Source: Bacteroidales bacterium UBA2764
GTDB lineage: Bacteria; Bacteroidota; Bacteroidia; Bacteroidales; Paludibacteraceae
Direction: 5' to 3'
Length of the DNA stretch: 14,228 nt
Assembly: GCA_002352705.1 (NCBI GenBank)
Contig: DEIW01000206.1
Coordinates: forward strand, 1 to 14,228
The notes beneath the pieces were generated by a model, which saw nothing but the letters and a program-made list of their open reading frames with translations, made no database searches and was not told the DNA's origin. Positions within the stretch are counted from its first letter, which is position 1. Each line of letters opens with the position of its first letter. The position numbers were made by a program, and so were the translations under genes. This document shows positions 1 through 7,141 of this stretch, in pieces.

Positions 1-61
1 CCGCATTTTCGATTAACTAAAAAATATTTTAAATATACAACCATTAAACTTAAATAAAACT
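1..61 (+). promoter_or_regulatory. AT-rich leader of the small hypothetical gene
   Basis: This short stretch before the plus-strand gene is very AT-rich and ends in an A-rich run directly before the ATG. It has no Shine-Dalgarno-like purine block, which is normal for Bacteroidetes. I could not find a convincing TAnnTTTG -7 box in the 61 bases present, so the promoter may lie left of the window. Nothing else is recognisable. Confidence 0.35.
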
Positions 62-448
62 ATGGCAAATGTAGAATGGAGTAACGGTATTGACTCCGTA
101 TCGGGAGCATTATCGAAACCGAGCAAGAAAGGTCAACACTCTTGCATCAAGATGCTGTTGGGTACGCACCGTACCGCAGCCACCAGCAGTAACCAATGTA
201 ACCGTCTGTATCTTCGCAAGAAGATCAAGCGCAGCACACCTCCAACAGTCAACGAACTCTTCATCCGTCAGCGTTTTGCTGCTGTACGAGCCGCGGTGAA
301 AGCGCGTCAGGAGGACATGACGAAGATTGACACCGACATCGCGGCTTTCAACGCCCAGAAGGACACTGCCGGCGGCTGCACCACCATGAAAGCCTACCTC
401 TGGAAAGTCTGCATGACGGACTACGACGAGCAGCATCCCCGTCCGTAA
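62..448 (+). CDS. small basic hypothetical protein, 128 aa
   Basis: This is a complete 128-residue frame starting MANVEWSNGI and ending with TAA. I recall similar short proteins of unknown function in Bacteroidales genomes but cannot assign a family or role. The protein is rich in Lys and Arg, has a conserved-looking core around CNRLYLRKK (residues 46-54), four cysteines (28, 46, 106, 117) and an Ala/Lys/Arg-rich probable helix at about 66-100. There is no signal peptide or membrane segment. The coding region is noticeably more GC-rich and tidier in codon use (many CGT, AAC and CTG/CTT codons) than its AT-rich leader, which supports real coding and perhaps good expression. It lies head-to-tail against the polysaccharide operon and shares its terminator, so it is probably functionally unrelated to it. 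The antisense 123-codon frame over the same bases is treated as a shadow. Confidence 0.75.
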   Translation: MANVEWSNGIDSVSGALSKPSKKGQHSCIKMLLGTHRTAATSSNQCNRLYLRKKIKRSTPPTVNELFIRQRFAAVRAAVKARQEDMTKIDTDIAAFNAQKDTAGGCTTMKAYLWKVCMTDYDEQHPRP

Positions 449-488
449 CCTACTCAACAGCGAAGTGCTGAACGTCCTCATCTAACGC

Positions 489-520
489 AATGCGCAGGCA
501 CTTATAACTGCCTGCGCATT
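489..520 (+). terminator. hairpin terminator between convergent genes
   Basis: A perfect 12-bp inverted repeat (AATGCGCAGGCA, 8-nt loop, TGCCTGCGCATT) is followed on the plus strand by a TTTTACGTTT tract. This suits rho-independent termination of the 128-aa gene. On the minus strand the same hairpin overlaps the last five codons and the stop codon of the GT32 gene, and the tract after it is not T-rich, so termination in that direction may be weaker. Confidence 0.85.
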
Positions 521-1239
521 TTACGTTTAAATTGCACTATCTTATCAGTCAGCTTGCGACCGAGGATGTGAGTTACAACCCACTCTTTGATAATCTGTCC
601 TCTCGTCTTCTCTACCCAAGAACCGGCAAAATGATGGATGCAATACGTGTTCTTTGTCAGTTTCAAAACACGGGTACTGGTCAGCGGACAGAAATAATCC
701 ACAGGAAAGACATGCATATCATTCTTATAGACCTGATACTTGCCATCAATCTTGAATCCACCTGCTACCATAATATCTGCAATAGTAATGGTATTCGGAG
801 TCATATCCAATGTTCCATCGGGATTGACAAAATGCTTGCCTTCGTAATATGCTAACTGTTCGCGTACCCAAACGCCGTGAGGTGCAGAAGCCATGAGACC
901 GGTAACCGGAGCATTCGCCATACTGGCCTCATAGCCGGTAAACGCCGGTAACTCCATCAGCTCTCCTAACGGACGCAAAATCTCCACATCCGTGTCCATA
1001 TATACACCACCATATTTCTCTAACGCCCATAGACGGACGACATCCGTTACAAAGGCAAATTTCCGATTATCATATGCCTCTCGGGCATACGGATACATAT
1101 CGAGGTCGAAGGTCTTCTCGTTCCATAGCCGCAGTTCGTACTCTGGAAGATATTTCTTCCAACTCTCGATACATTTGAGTGCCAACTCCGGCATAGCTTT
1201 GCCGCCAAACCAACAGTAATGAATAATTTTTGGTATCAT
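502..1239 (-). CDS. GT32-family glycosyltransferase (capsular polysaccharide synthesis type)
   Basis: This 245-aa protein is predicted to transfer a sugar from a nucleotide-sugar donor to the growing polysaccharide repeat unit at the cytoplasmic membrane. It opens with the family hallmark IPKIIHYCWFGG (residues 2-13). It has the helix FVTDVVRLWALEKYGGVYMDTD (63-84), whose DTD at 82-84 is the metal-binding DXD motif, and a late HHFAGSW block (202-208). These are the features of the Gly_transf_sug/GT32 (OCH1-like) family, and the length is normal. The start codon directly abuts the nitroreductase stop (TAAATG), so it is the last gene of the operon. Its last codons and stop fold into the terminator hairpin. 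Donor and linkage cannot be told from sequence. Confidence 0.9.
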   Translation of the reverse strand: MIPKIIHYCWFGGKAMPELALKCIESWKKYLPEYELRLWNEKTFDLDMYPYAREAYDNRKFAFVTDVVRLWALEKYGGVYMDTDVEILRPLGELMELPAFTGYEASMANAPVTGLMASAPHGVWVREQLAYYEGKHFVNPDGTLDMTPNTITIADIMVAGGFKIDGKYQVYKNDMHVFPVDYFCPLTSTRVLKLTKNTYCIHHFAGSWVEKTRGQIIKEWVVTHILGRKLTDKIVQFKRKMRRQL

Positions 1240-2229
1240 TTATTTGACTATTGCTAAAGACTCTTCTAATGGATTTCTAACTGACGTTACATATTTAAAA
1301 TTCTCAGTAGGATACCCGGCAGAAACAATCATGATGATTTCTTCATTATCCGGGATATCCAATATTTGACGCAACTGCCTGTCACGTTCTTTTTCTCCCG
1401 CCCACATCAGCGGACAGGCCCCAATCTGATACGCATGTAGCGCATATAGCAGATTCATCACATACATTCCTCCTGCTTTATAAACCTCTTGATACTCATT
1501 ATTTCCAAAAGCTTCCACTACAGACGTAATGATCAAAAGTTTATTTGCATTTTCCGCAAAGCCTCTACCTCCTCCTTGCAATGCAGCAATGCGCTTGATC
1601 ATATCTTTATCACAAGCTACGTAAGTCTTATTCGGCTGGCGATTACACGCGGTAGGAGTTGTGCGTGCTAAATCTACGATAGCCCTGATTGTTTCATCGG
1701 AGATTTCCTTATCCGAGTAAGCTCGAACACTATGCCTTGAGCGAGCAAACTCCTCAAAACCATCATTCAAATGCACAAAGAATTGATCTCGTGTTACATG
1801 AGGTTGATGGTGCTCCGGGATATTTGCTCCTTCTAATAATTTATCTATGCCAGCTTGTAATCCTGACGGCAAGGCATATCCTAATTGTTTATGCACTTGG
1901 TTATATTCCTGCACCGCCTGCATCGCTGCGATATATTGAGGATGATGCTGATCAAAACCTAATTCACGGTACTTGAATAAATCTCCCACTACCACCTCTA
2001 CTCTCTCCTTACCATGCCCTGGTTCAAAATTCGGCATAGCGAGACATTTCTCGATTACATGGTAATTAGAAATCATTACATAAAGAAAGCGTGATTGACT
2101 CTCATAGTAATCACAATTGGCATTCTTTACATATCGCCACCATGAGTGACGCAGACCTATCCACCTGCCGATAAATGCCTTTATGCGTCTGCGGATTTGA
2201 ATCCCCTTATCGTTCTTAGTTTGTTTCAT
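1240..2229 (-). CDS. nitroreductase-family flavoprotein with long N-terminal extension
   Basis: The C-terminal half (from about residue 161) matches the nitroreductase fold, which binds FMN and NAD(P)H. It shows the FMN-contacting block RSRHSVRAYS (163-172), TACNRQPN (193-200) and a late MIVSAGYP segment. About 150 residues of helical, basic sequence precede this domain, as in nitroreductase-like proteins found in bacterial polysaccharide loci. I chose the ATG at 2229 (329 aa, MKQTKNDKG) because it overlaps the upstream stop as ATGA. An in-frame ATG eight codons earlier (2253) would overlap the previous gene by 28 bp. The gene directly follows the pyruvyl transferase and precedes GT32. Its substrate is unknown; a redox modification of a sugar or lipid-linked intermediate is only an inference. 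Confidence 0.85.
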   Translation of the reverse strand: MKQTKNDKGIQIRRRIKAFIGRWIGLRHSWWRYVKNANCDYYESQSRFLYVMISNYHVIEKCLAMPNFEPGHGKERVEVVVGDLFKYRELGFDQHHPQYIAAMQAVQEYNQVHKQLGYALPSGLQAGIDKLLEGANIPEHHQPHVTRDQFFVHLNDGFEEFARSRHSVRAYSDKEISDETIRAIVDLARTTPTACNRQPNKTYVACDKDMIKRIAALQGGGRGFAENANKLLIITSVVEAFGNNEYQEVYKAGGMYVMNLLYALHAYQIGACPLMWAGEKERDRQLRQILDIPDNEEIIMIVSAGYPTENFKYVTSVRNPLEESLAIVK

Positions 2230-3302
2230 TGTTCTATTGCGTTTTTTAGCCATTCTAATGAACGTTCTTTATATGAAGCTATAAACATCTCATTATCAAC
2301 AATTTTACCCCCCCCCATGGCATTTTTTGAGATTTGCGAAGTTTCCGTAACATACCTATCCTGAAGGTGGGTTTGGTTCAGTAAATTCAGTACGCGTCCA
2401 TTGGTTTTAGAACGTCCTCCCTTCTTTGCTGCACAGCAGATAAAAGGACGACGGAAAACGATAGAAAAAGCAACTCCATGAAAACTGTTAGTGCAAATAA
2501 AATCTGCATGATGTATAATATACAACCATTCCTCCGGTGTTGGCGCCAGATAATTGTATCTTGCCCATCGCATATACTTACCGGCTAAATTTAGTATCGG
2601 AAGCTTAAGTTGCTTACTTAATTGTTTAACCGCATCAGCACAAAATGGATCACCAGCCAAATCAAAATACACAATATAATGTTTGGGAAGCCAAAGAGGT
2701 TTCTTTTCTTCTTTCTCGTATTCTTCCTTTGTCAAAAGCAATGATGGATCACACACATCGGTTACCGGAATATTCGTTAATTTCTGCACATCCGACACCG
2801 ATTGTCTTTCCCGTATAGATATTGCACTAAATTTATTCAGCTCTCCTAACTGATAATCATTCAACTCCATTGGATTACCACCGGTAGAAGCCGCATATGC
2901 GATTCGCTTCACATGAGATGGTGCAAAATCCAATAAATATGAATCCAAATAATTACCGGCAACCGCGTTGGACCATACCGTATCGGATCCAACTATATAT
3001 ATATTGTCCTGCGGAGGATTTGCCTTTATCCATTCATGGGATTCCGTATGAGGGGTTGGATTTAGATATTGATCAACAAAACGATTAAAATGCCACATAT
3101 GCATCAAATAACTATAGGCAACAAGAGGTTTATGACGGAGAACACCGTTAATGGTATAATGTCCATATGGATTATAATCAATCGTTTCGACCGTATGCCC
3201 CATTGCTTCGCAAGCATGCTTCAGCGCATAGCATTGCCACACCGCTCCATAGTTGAGTGCACGATGGAGAGTAAGTATTCCTATTTTGTTGCTTGATACC
3301 AT
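2226..3302 (-). CDS. polysaccharide pyruvyl transferase family protein
   Basis: This 358-aa protein belongs to the polysaccharide pyruvyl transferase family (PF04230), which adds a pyruvate ketal from phosphoenolpyruvate to sugar residues. Supporting features are the N-terminal GILTLHRALNYGAVWQCYAL block (8-27), IYIVGSDTVW (101-110), ISIRERQS (161-168) and the C-terminal TNSFHGVAFSIVF motif (271-283). The length is typical. It starts 10 bp after the epimerase stop and ends in an ATGA overlap with the nitroreductase. Near the C-terminus, residues 330-332 are encoded by an uninterrupted run of nine G, listed separately. One extra G gives a TAA immediately after the tract; one fewer gives a stop about 10 codons on. 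Both remove the last ~26 residues and move the stop away from the downstream start. Pyruvylation is the likely role but is not proven. Confidence 0.88.
   Translation of the reverse strand: MVSSNKIGILTLHRALNYGAVWQCYALKHACEAMGHTVETIDYNPYGHYTINGVLRHKPLVAYSYLMHMWHFNRFVDQYLNPTPHTESHEWIKANPPQDNIYIVGSDTVWSNAVAGNYLDSYLLDFAPSHVKRIAYAASTGGNPMELNDYQLGELNKFSAISIRERQSVSDVQKLTNIPVTDVCDPSLLLTKEEYEKEEKKPLWLPKHYIVYFDLAGDPFCADAVKQLSKQLKLPILNLAGKYMRWARYNYLAPTPEEWLYIIHHADFICTNSFHGVAFSIVFRRPFICCAAKKGGRSKTNGRVLNLLNQTHLQDRYVTETSQISKNAMGGGKIVDNEMFIASYKERSLEWLKNAIEQ
2308..2316 (-). repeat. G9 homopolymer inside the pyruvyl transferase gene
   Basis: Nine consecutive G on the coding strand encode Gly330-Gly332. The frame is intact at nine. 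By hand translation, ten G gives TAA directly after the tract, and eight G gives TAG within about 12 codons. Either change also breaks the ATGA coupling to the nitroreductase. It is a candidate slipped-strand mispairing site. Confidence 0.8.
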
Positions 3303-3312
3303 GATGCATTTA

Positions 3313-4479
3313 TTATACCAAATTCAAATACTCCGCTATTCTTTTGCAAGCTTTACCATCGCCGTAAGGATTAACAGCCTGACTCATTTTTCGATAAGCA
3401 TCTGCGTTATCAAGAAGCGTACTCACCTCCCCTACTATCTTATCATAATTCGTTCCTACCAGATGGACGGTGCCGGACTCCAAGGCCTCAGGGCGCTCGG
3501 TGGTGTCACGCATTACCAATACCGGTTTGCCTAATCCCGGTGCTTCTTCTTGAATGCCACCGGAATCGGTTAGGACGATAGTCGATTTCTCCATTAAATA
3601 CACGAAACTCAAATACTCAAGTGGTTCGATGAAGAACAAGTTGGAATGTTGTGTCAAATCTTCTCCAAACACTTCGTGTATCGGTTTGCGGACATTGGGA
3701 TTGAGATGCATGGGATAAACAAAATCTACATCCGGATATTTGGCAGCCAAATCACGGATTGCCGTACACATAGAGATGAATCCATCACCAAAGTTCTCCC
3801 GTCTATGACCGGTAATCAGCACCATACGCCGGGAGCCATCCAAACGAGCCGTATCATATCCGGCTTCTTTCAACACTCCTGCCAACTCCTTTTGCAGACC
3901 CGCGTCATTCTTGATCTTATCCACCACTAGATACAGCGCATCTATCACCGTATTGCCGGTGACAATGATTTGGTTCTCCGCTACATTCTCACGTAAGAGG
4001 TTCTGCTTGGCAAGAGGCGTAGGTGCAAAATGATGAGTTGCAATACGGCCTGTGATTTGTCGGTTCATCTCCTCCGGCCATGGGCTGTATATATTATGTG
4101 TGCGGAGTCCGGCCTCCACATGCCCGACAGGTATCTGCTGGTAAAATGCTGCCAAAGCCGCAGCTGTGCTCGTCGTCGTATCGCCATGAACCAGCACCAC
4201 TTCCGGCTGTACTTCTTTCAGCACATCCCGCATACCCACTAACACGCGGCTCGTAACATCATACAAATCCTGATTTGCCTGCATGATATTCAGATCATAA
4301 TCCGGAGTGATATCAAAGATATGCAGCACTTGATCAAGCATCTGCCGATGCTGTGCTGTAACGCACACGACCGTTCTGAACTTCTCCGGTTCACTCTGTA
4401 ATTTCTTCACCAACGGTGCCATCTTTATCGCCTCCGGTCGTGTACCAAAAACTAAAAGTATTGTTTTCTTATCTCTCAT
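3313..4479 (-). CDS. wecB: UDP-N-acetylglucosamine 2-epimerase (non-hydrolysing)
   Basis: This 388-aa enzyme interconverts UDP-GlcNAc and UDP-ManNAc in the cytoplasm, supplying ManNAc or its derivatives for the polysaccharide. The family signatures are clear: LLVFGTRPEAIKMAPL near the N-terminus (8-23), VHGDTTT (97-103), HVEAGLRTHNIYSPWPEE (120-137), TGHRRENFG in the middle, and TDSGGIQEEAPGLGKPVLVM followed by TTERPEAL near the C-terminus, which holds UDP-binding residues. The length is normal. The start at 4479 gives the canonical N-terminus and lies 15 bp after the stop of the preceding glycosyltransferase gene. No UDP-ManNAc dehydrogenase (wecC) is in the window, so either ManNAc itself is used or oxidation is encoded elsewhere. 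The gene contains no repeat tract of the kind seen in its neighbours. Confidence 0.96.
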   Translation of the reverse strand: MRDKKTILLVFGTRPEAIKMAPLVKKLQSEPEKFRTVVCVTAQHRQMLDQVLHIFDITPDYDLNIMQANQDLYDVTSRVLVGMRDVLKEVQPEVVLVHGDTTTSTAAALAAFYQQIPVGHVEAGLRTHNIYSPWPEEMNRQITGRIATHHFAPTPLAKQNLLRENVAENQIIVTGNTVIDALYLVVDKIKNDAGLQKELAGVLKEAGYDTARLDGSRRMVLITGHRRENFGDGFISMCTAIRDLAAKYPDVDFVYPMHLNPNVRKPIHEVFGEDLTQHSNLFFIEPLEYLSFVYLMEKSTIVLTDSGGIQEEAPGLGKPVLVMRDTTERPEALESGTVHLVGTNYDKIVGEVSTLLDNADAYRKMSQAVNPYGDGKACKRIAEYLNLV

Positions 4480-4494
4480 ATATAATTCAAACGA

Positions 4495-5568
4495 TTATTT
4501 CATTCTTATTCCTAATAATTTTAAACTTGCTTCGGGAGAACCATACTTCTCCCAGTATTCTCTCGCTCCCTTTTCTAACTTATGACGGTAATCCGGATGT
4601 GTCAAAATATATTCTATTGCCTCACGCATAGACTCTTCATTATTTTCTACGAAATGGATATTCACACCATGCTCTAGTGGATAAGGCAAATCGTTGCTGA
4701 GTTTTGTTGAGACAATGCATTTTCCTAAAGCCAGATACTCCCCTAACTTCCATCCATGACAATCCCAAAATGCGGGAGTATTAAAAACCAATGCGCTGCG
4801 CTTCGTTTTTTCTATCCACGATTTCATTGGTTCTCCATGTTTTGCGAGGACTTCGTTGGAGTTGGTGTTATTGCGAATGCCCCCCCCGTCTTTTAGAAGC
4901 CCTCCTTCGAATTGGCACAAGGAGACAGATTTACATGCCTTAATAAAATAGGCTCTACGCAAATTCACACCTTCATCGTTCTTATTCCATTCGTCATTAT
5001 ACCATAACGTGCTAAGAAAGAACACATAATTATCTTCGGACACAATTTGGTTATCGTACTCAGATAATGGCAAACGGTTCTTCCATGTTTTATATGCACG
5101 TCCAAAGTAATGCTTAATATTCTGGAATAACTTTATCTCTGCTTTCTGTTTAACTTTATTCCACTCCGCACAACGGGTAATCAACTCAGGAGCTTTGCAT
5201 AAATTGCACAATGCCGTTATCATTCTCTCCACCATAGACGAGTCTCTAACGCCGAAAGAAGGCACTAATGAAACTAATTTAGGATATTGCTCTTTCGGAT
5301 AATGGGCAAAATTTGCGTTCACAGAACCATATACATCGCACCATTCATAGTTTTGTTCATGGATTCGATAGGAATCATTGAGATGCAGGTAATACTTCGT
5401 TTGTTTACCACCTTCTACTATAACAAACCGCATATCGCTCCCTAACAAACCAAGCTCTTTGAATGGAGCGATGCTATAATGCAAATTATTCTTGCATACT
5501 CGTCTCAACTCTTCCTTATAAAAAGAGCCATACGAATAACTACTTCTTGGATCTATAATCACTTTCAT
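4495..5568 (-). CDS. GT-B-like glycosyltransferase
   Basis: This 357-aa protein is probably a glycosyltransferase with a GT-B architecture. The N-terminal half is divergent and I recognise no specific family there. The C-terminal half shows the nucleotide-sugar-binding layout of GT1/GT4-type enzymes: NTPAFWDCHGWKLGEYLALG (263-282), CIVSTKLSNDLPYPLEHGVN (284-303), then a terminal helical region (EESMREAIEYIL, REYWEKYGSPEASLKLL). It follows the acyltransferase in an ATGA overlap (5565-5568) and precedes wecB by 15 bp, so it sits firmly in the operon. A run of eight G at codons 228-230 lies just before the C-terminal domain. A change of one G either way would cut off that whole catalytic half. 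Acceptor and donor are unknown. Confidence 0.8.
   Translation of the reverse strand: MKVIIDPRSSYSYGSFYKEELRRVCKNNLHYSIAPFKELGLLGSDMRFVIVEGGKQTKYYLHLNDSYRIHEQNYEWCDVYGSVNANFAHYPKEQYPKLVSLVPSFGVRDSSMVERMITALCNLCKAPELITRCAEWNKVKQKAEIKLFQNIKHYFGRAYKTWKNRLPLSEYDNQIVSEDNYVFFLSTLWYNDEWNKNDEGVNLRRAYFIKACKSVSLCQFEGGLLKDGGGIRNNTNSNEVLAKHGEPMKSWIEKTKRSALVFNTPAFWDCHGWKLGEYLALGKCIVSTKLSNDLPYPLEHGVNIHFVENNEESMREAIEYILTHPDYRHKLEKGAREYWEKYGSPEASLKLLGIRMK
4880..4887 (-). repeat. G8 homopolymer in the middle of a glycosyltransferase gene
   Basis: Eight consecutive G on the coding strand encode Gly228-Gly230 of 357. By hand translation, nine G gives TAA four codons after the tract, and seven G gives TGA roughly 19 codons after it. 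Both remove the C-terminal donor-binding domain, so slippage would act as an on/off switch. Confidence 0.78.
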
Positions 5569-6092
5569 TTTCTCATTCTGATAATTTTCGCCGGATTGCC
5601 TCCTACGATAGCGTAATCCGGCACATCGTGAGTTACTACAGCTCCTGCACCTATTATACTATGCGCGCCAATGCGTTTACAGCCTGGAAGAATAATCGCC
5701 CGAGCCCCAATCCAGACATCTACATCTATCTCTAATGGAGAATCAGGAAGGTCTCCGTTTGCTCCAATATACACCTCCGGATTGTCGAACCTATGTCCTC
5801 CTCCTAAAAACATCACCTCTTCTCCCATCATTACATTGCCATGGATCGTAACGATGCGGTTATGACAAACAAAGTCTTTACCTATAGCCGCGTTACCAAG
5901 CACATGGAAATTTCGGCCATTGCCGATATAAGCTCCTTGCTCTAAATTAATGTCTGTTCCTTTACATTCCCCAAACATATGTCTAGCACACTGATGACGT
6001 AGCCATTTCGCGAATTTTCCAAATATTCCTCGGTTTGACTTTGGAAGATGCATAGCGAAGCCATAATACAATATGGTATAAATTTTTCTCAT
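5565..6092 (-). CDS. hexapeptide-repeat (left-handed beta-helix) O-acetyltransferase
   Basis: This 175-aa protein has the LbH acyltransferase fold, which usually uses acetyl-CoA to acetylate a sugar hydroxyl or amine. Hexapeptide-type turns run from about residue 46 to 155 (GAYIGNGRNFHVLGNAAIGK; VWIGARAIILPGCKRIGAHS; IIGAGAVVTHDVPDYAIVGG), ending in the typical NPAKII tail (166-171). His100 in GGGHRFDN is the likely catalytic base. I chose the ATG at 6092 because it forms an ATGA overlap with the upstream GT2 stop; an in-frame ATG at 6116 would give 183 aa but overlap that gene by 28 bp. The role is probably decoration of the repeat unit. The acyl donor and target sugar are not determinable from sequence. 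Confidence 0.88.
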   Translation of the reverse strand: MRKIYTILYYGFAMHLPKSNRGIFGKFAKWLRHQCARHMFGECKGTDINLEQGAYIGNGRNFHVLGNAAIGKDFVCHNRIVTIHGNVMMGEEVMFLGGGHRFDNPEVYIGANGDLPDSPLEIDVDVWIGARAIILPGCKRIGAHSIIGAGAVVTHDVPDYAIVGGNPAKIIRMRK

Positions 6093-7141
6093 TTTCTTAA
6101 ACTCATTAATGTACAATATAACGCAGGGCTAATATTTGCCAGAATGATTTTGATCTTATGCGATAACATTTTTTCTTTCTTAATAGAAAGCGGAAATATT
6201 TGGAGTGATTGCAACTCATGAAGATATGGTATTCGTCCATTAGCAGACATTTTAGCTAACATGCCTAAGACTGACATAGTAGTAAAAGAGGTCATCCATG
6301 TGAACCATACCGGATCTTTAACAAATTGGCTTTGCTCTTGAAATCCACGTATTAACCTTATCTTATCATCAAGGACTTTTTTTCGTTTTGCAGTATCTGT
6401 TGGCAGTGTGATTGACCCTTGCCTCCATAAATAGTTATATACTATCTTCGATGTTGAAGCTGCTCTCTTTGCTCTTATTAGCATCCTAGGTGTCCAATCG
6501 GTGTCTTCGAAATAAATCTTTTCTGTGAAAAGTAAGCCTACCCTATCCCTCCCAGAAGGGAAGGAGTTAATTGTAATGCAGTCTGTAGGTACTATTAAAT
6601 CTCGGCGAAGAATGAATTGCCATGCGTAACACCCAGGTCCCAATCGCTCGTTAAGAAATGTTTCACCATTGGTTACTTTTTCGCTAAAATCTACATCACG
6701 TTTCGGATTTTTGTTCAGGTGAAACTCTTCATTTTGTTCATTTACATTTCTGAAATTGAACCGCAACACATCCAGATTATCTCGCTCTACTTGCATCATC
6801 AAACCGCCTAAGACATTCGGTTCGATATAGTCATCTGAGTCCACAAACATAAGGTACTCGCCTTGCGCAGTCTCTATACCGGAATTGCGTGCTGAACTTA
6901 ATCCACCATTCTTACGATGAATGACCTTGATAACAGGAAACTCTTGACTCTTGACTCTTGACTCTTGACTCTTTATTACATATTCGTCGCATATCTGCGG
7001 ACATGCATCCGGAGACTCATCGTCAACAAGGATTATTTCATAATCCGAAGCTGGTAAATCTTGCGCAAGCAAACTATCTACGCATTTACGCAAATACCGC
7101 TCCACTCCATATATCGGTACTATGATTGAGAGTTTAATCAT
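6089..7141 (-). CDS. GT2-family glycosyltransferase with heptamer repeat
   Basis: This 350-aa inverting GT-A glycosyltransferase begins with the classic MIKLSIIVPIYGVERYLRKC and continues with IILVDDESPDACPQICDEY (36-54), NGGLSSARNSGIETAQGEY (78-96) and the metal-binding FVDSDDYI (99-106). The C-terminal third is helical and of the length common in polysaccharide-locus GT2 enzymes. Its start overlaps the SGNH stop by 8 bp (ATGATTAA). Between the UDP-binding half and the DXD motif, residues 57-68 (KSQESRVKSQEF) come from a perfect 7-bp tandem repeat rather than ordinary coding sequence. Because 7 is not a multiple of 3, gain or loss of one unit shifts the frame. By hand translation both changes reach a stop soon after the tract, before the DXD motif. 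This is a strong candidate phase-variable gene. Confidence 0.92.
   Translation of the reverse strand: MIKLSIIVPIYGVERYLRKCVDSLLAQDLPASDYEIILVDDESPDACPQICDEYVIKSQESRVKSQEFPVIKVIHRKNGGLSSARNSGIETAQGEYLMFVDSDDYIEPNVLGGLMMQVERDNLDVLRFNFRNVNEQNEEFHLNKNPKRDVDFSEKVTNGETFLNERLGPGCYAWQFILRRDLIVPTDCITINSFPSGRDRVGLLFTEKIYFEDTDWTPRMLIRAKRAASTSKIVYNYLWRQGSITLPTDTAKRKKVLDDKIRLIRGFQEQSQFVKDPVWFTWMTSFTTMSVLGMLAKMSANGRIPYLHELQSLQIFPLSIKKEKMLSHKIKIILANISPALYCTLMSLRK
6940..6973 (-). repeat. 7-bp tandem repeat (AAGAGTC, about 4.9 copies) inside a GT2 gene
   Basis: The plus strand reads A followed by four perfect CTCTTGA units and a partial CTCTT, 34 bp without a mismatch. On the coding strand the unit is AAGAGTC. 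The present copy number keeps the GT2 frame open. Removing one unit leads to TAA after about 14 further codons; adding one leads to TAA after about 9 codons. The unit resembles the degenerate AC-led 7-mers found in the spacers of this window. Confidence 0.93.

Noticed and set aside
110..481. 123-codon minus-strand open frame antisense to the 128-aa gene
   Set aside because: The plus-strand frame has an AT-rich leader, a sensible start and a terminator directly after it. The antisense frame shows no family features and would run through the terminator hairpin.
2230..2253. Earlier ATG for the nitroreductase (2253), and similar early ATGs at 6116 and 8562
   Set aside because: Each would extend the protein by five to eight residues into the preceding gene, whereas the later ATG makes an exact ATGA overlap in all three cases. 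The longer starts remain possible but are less likely.
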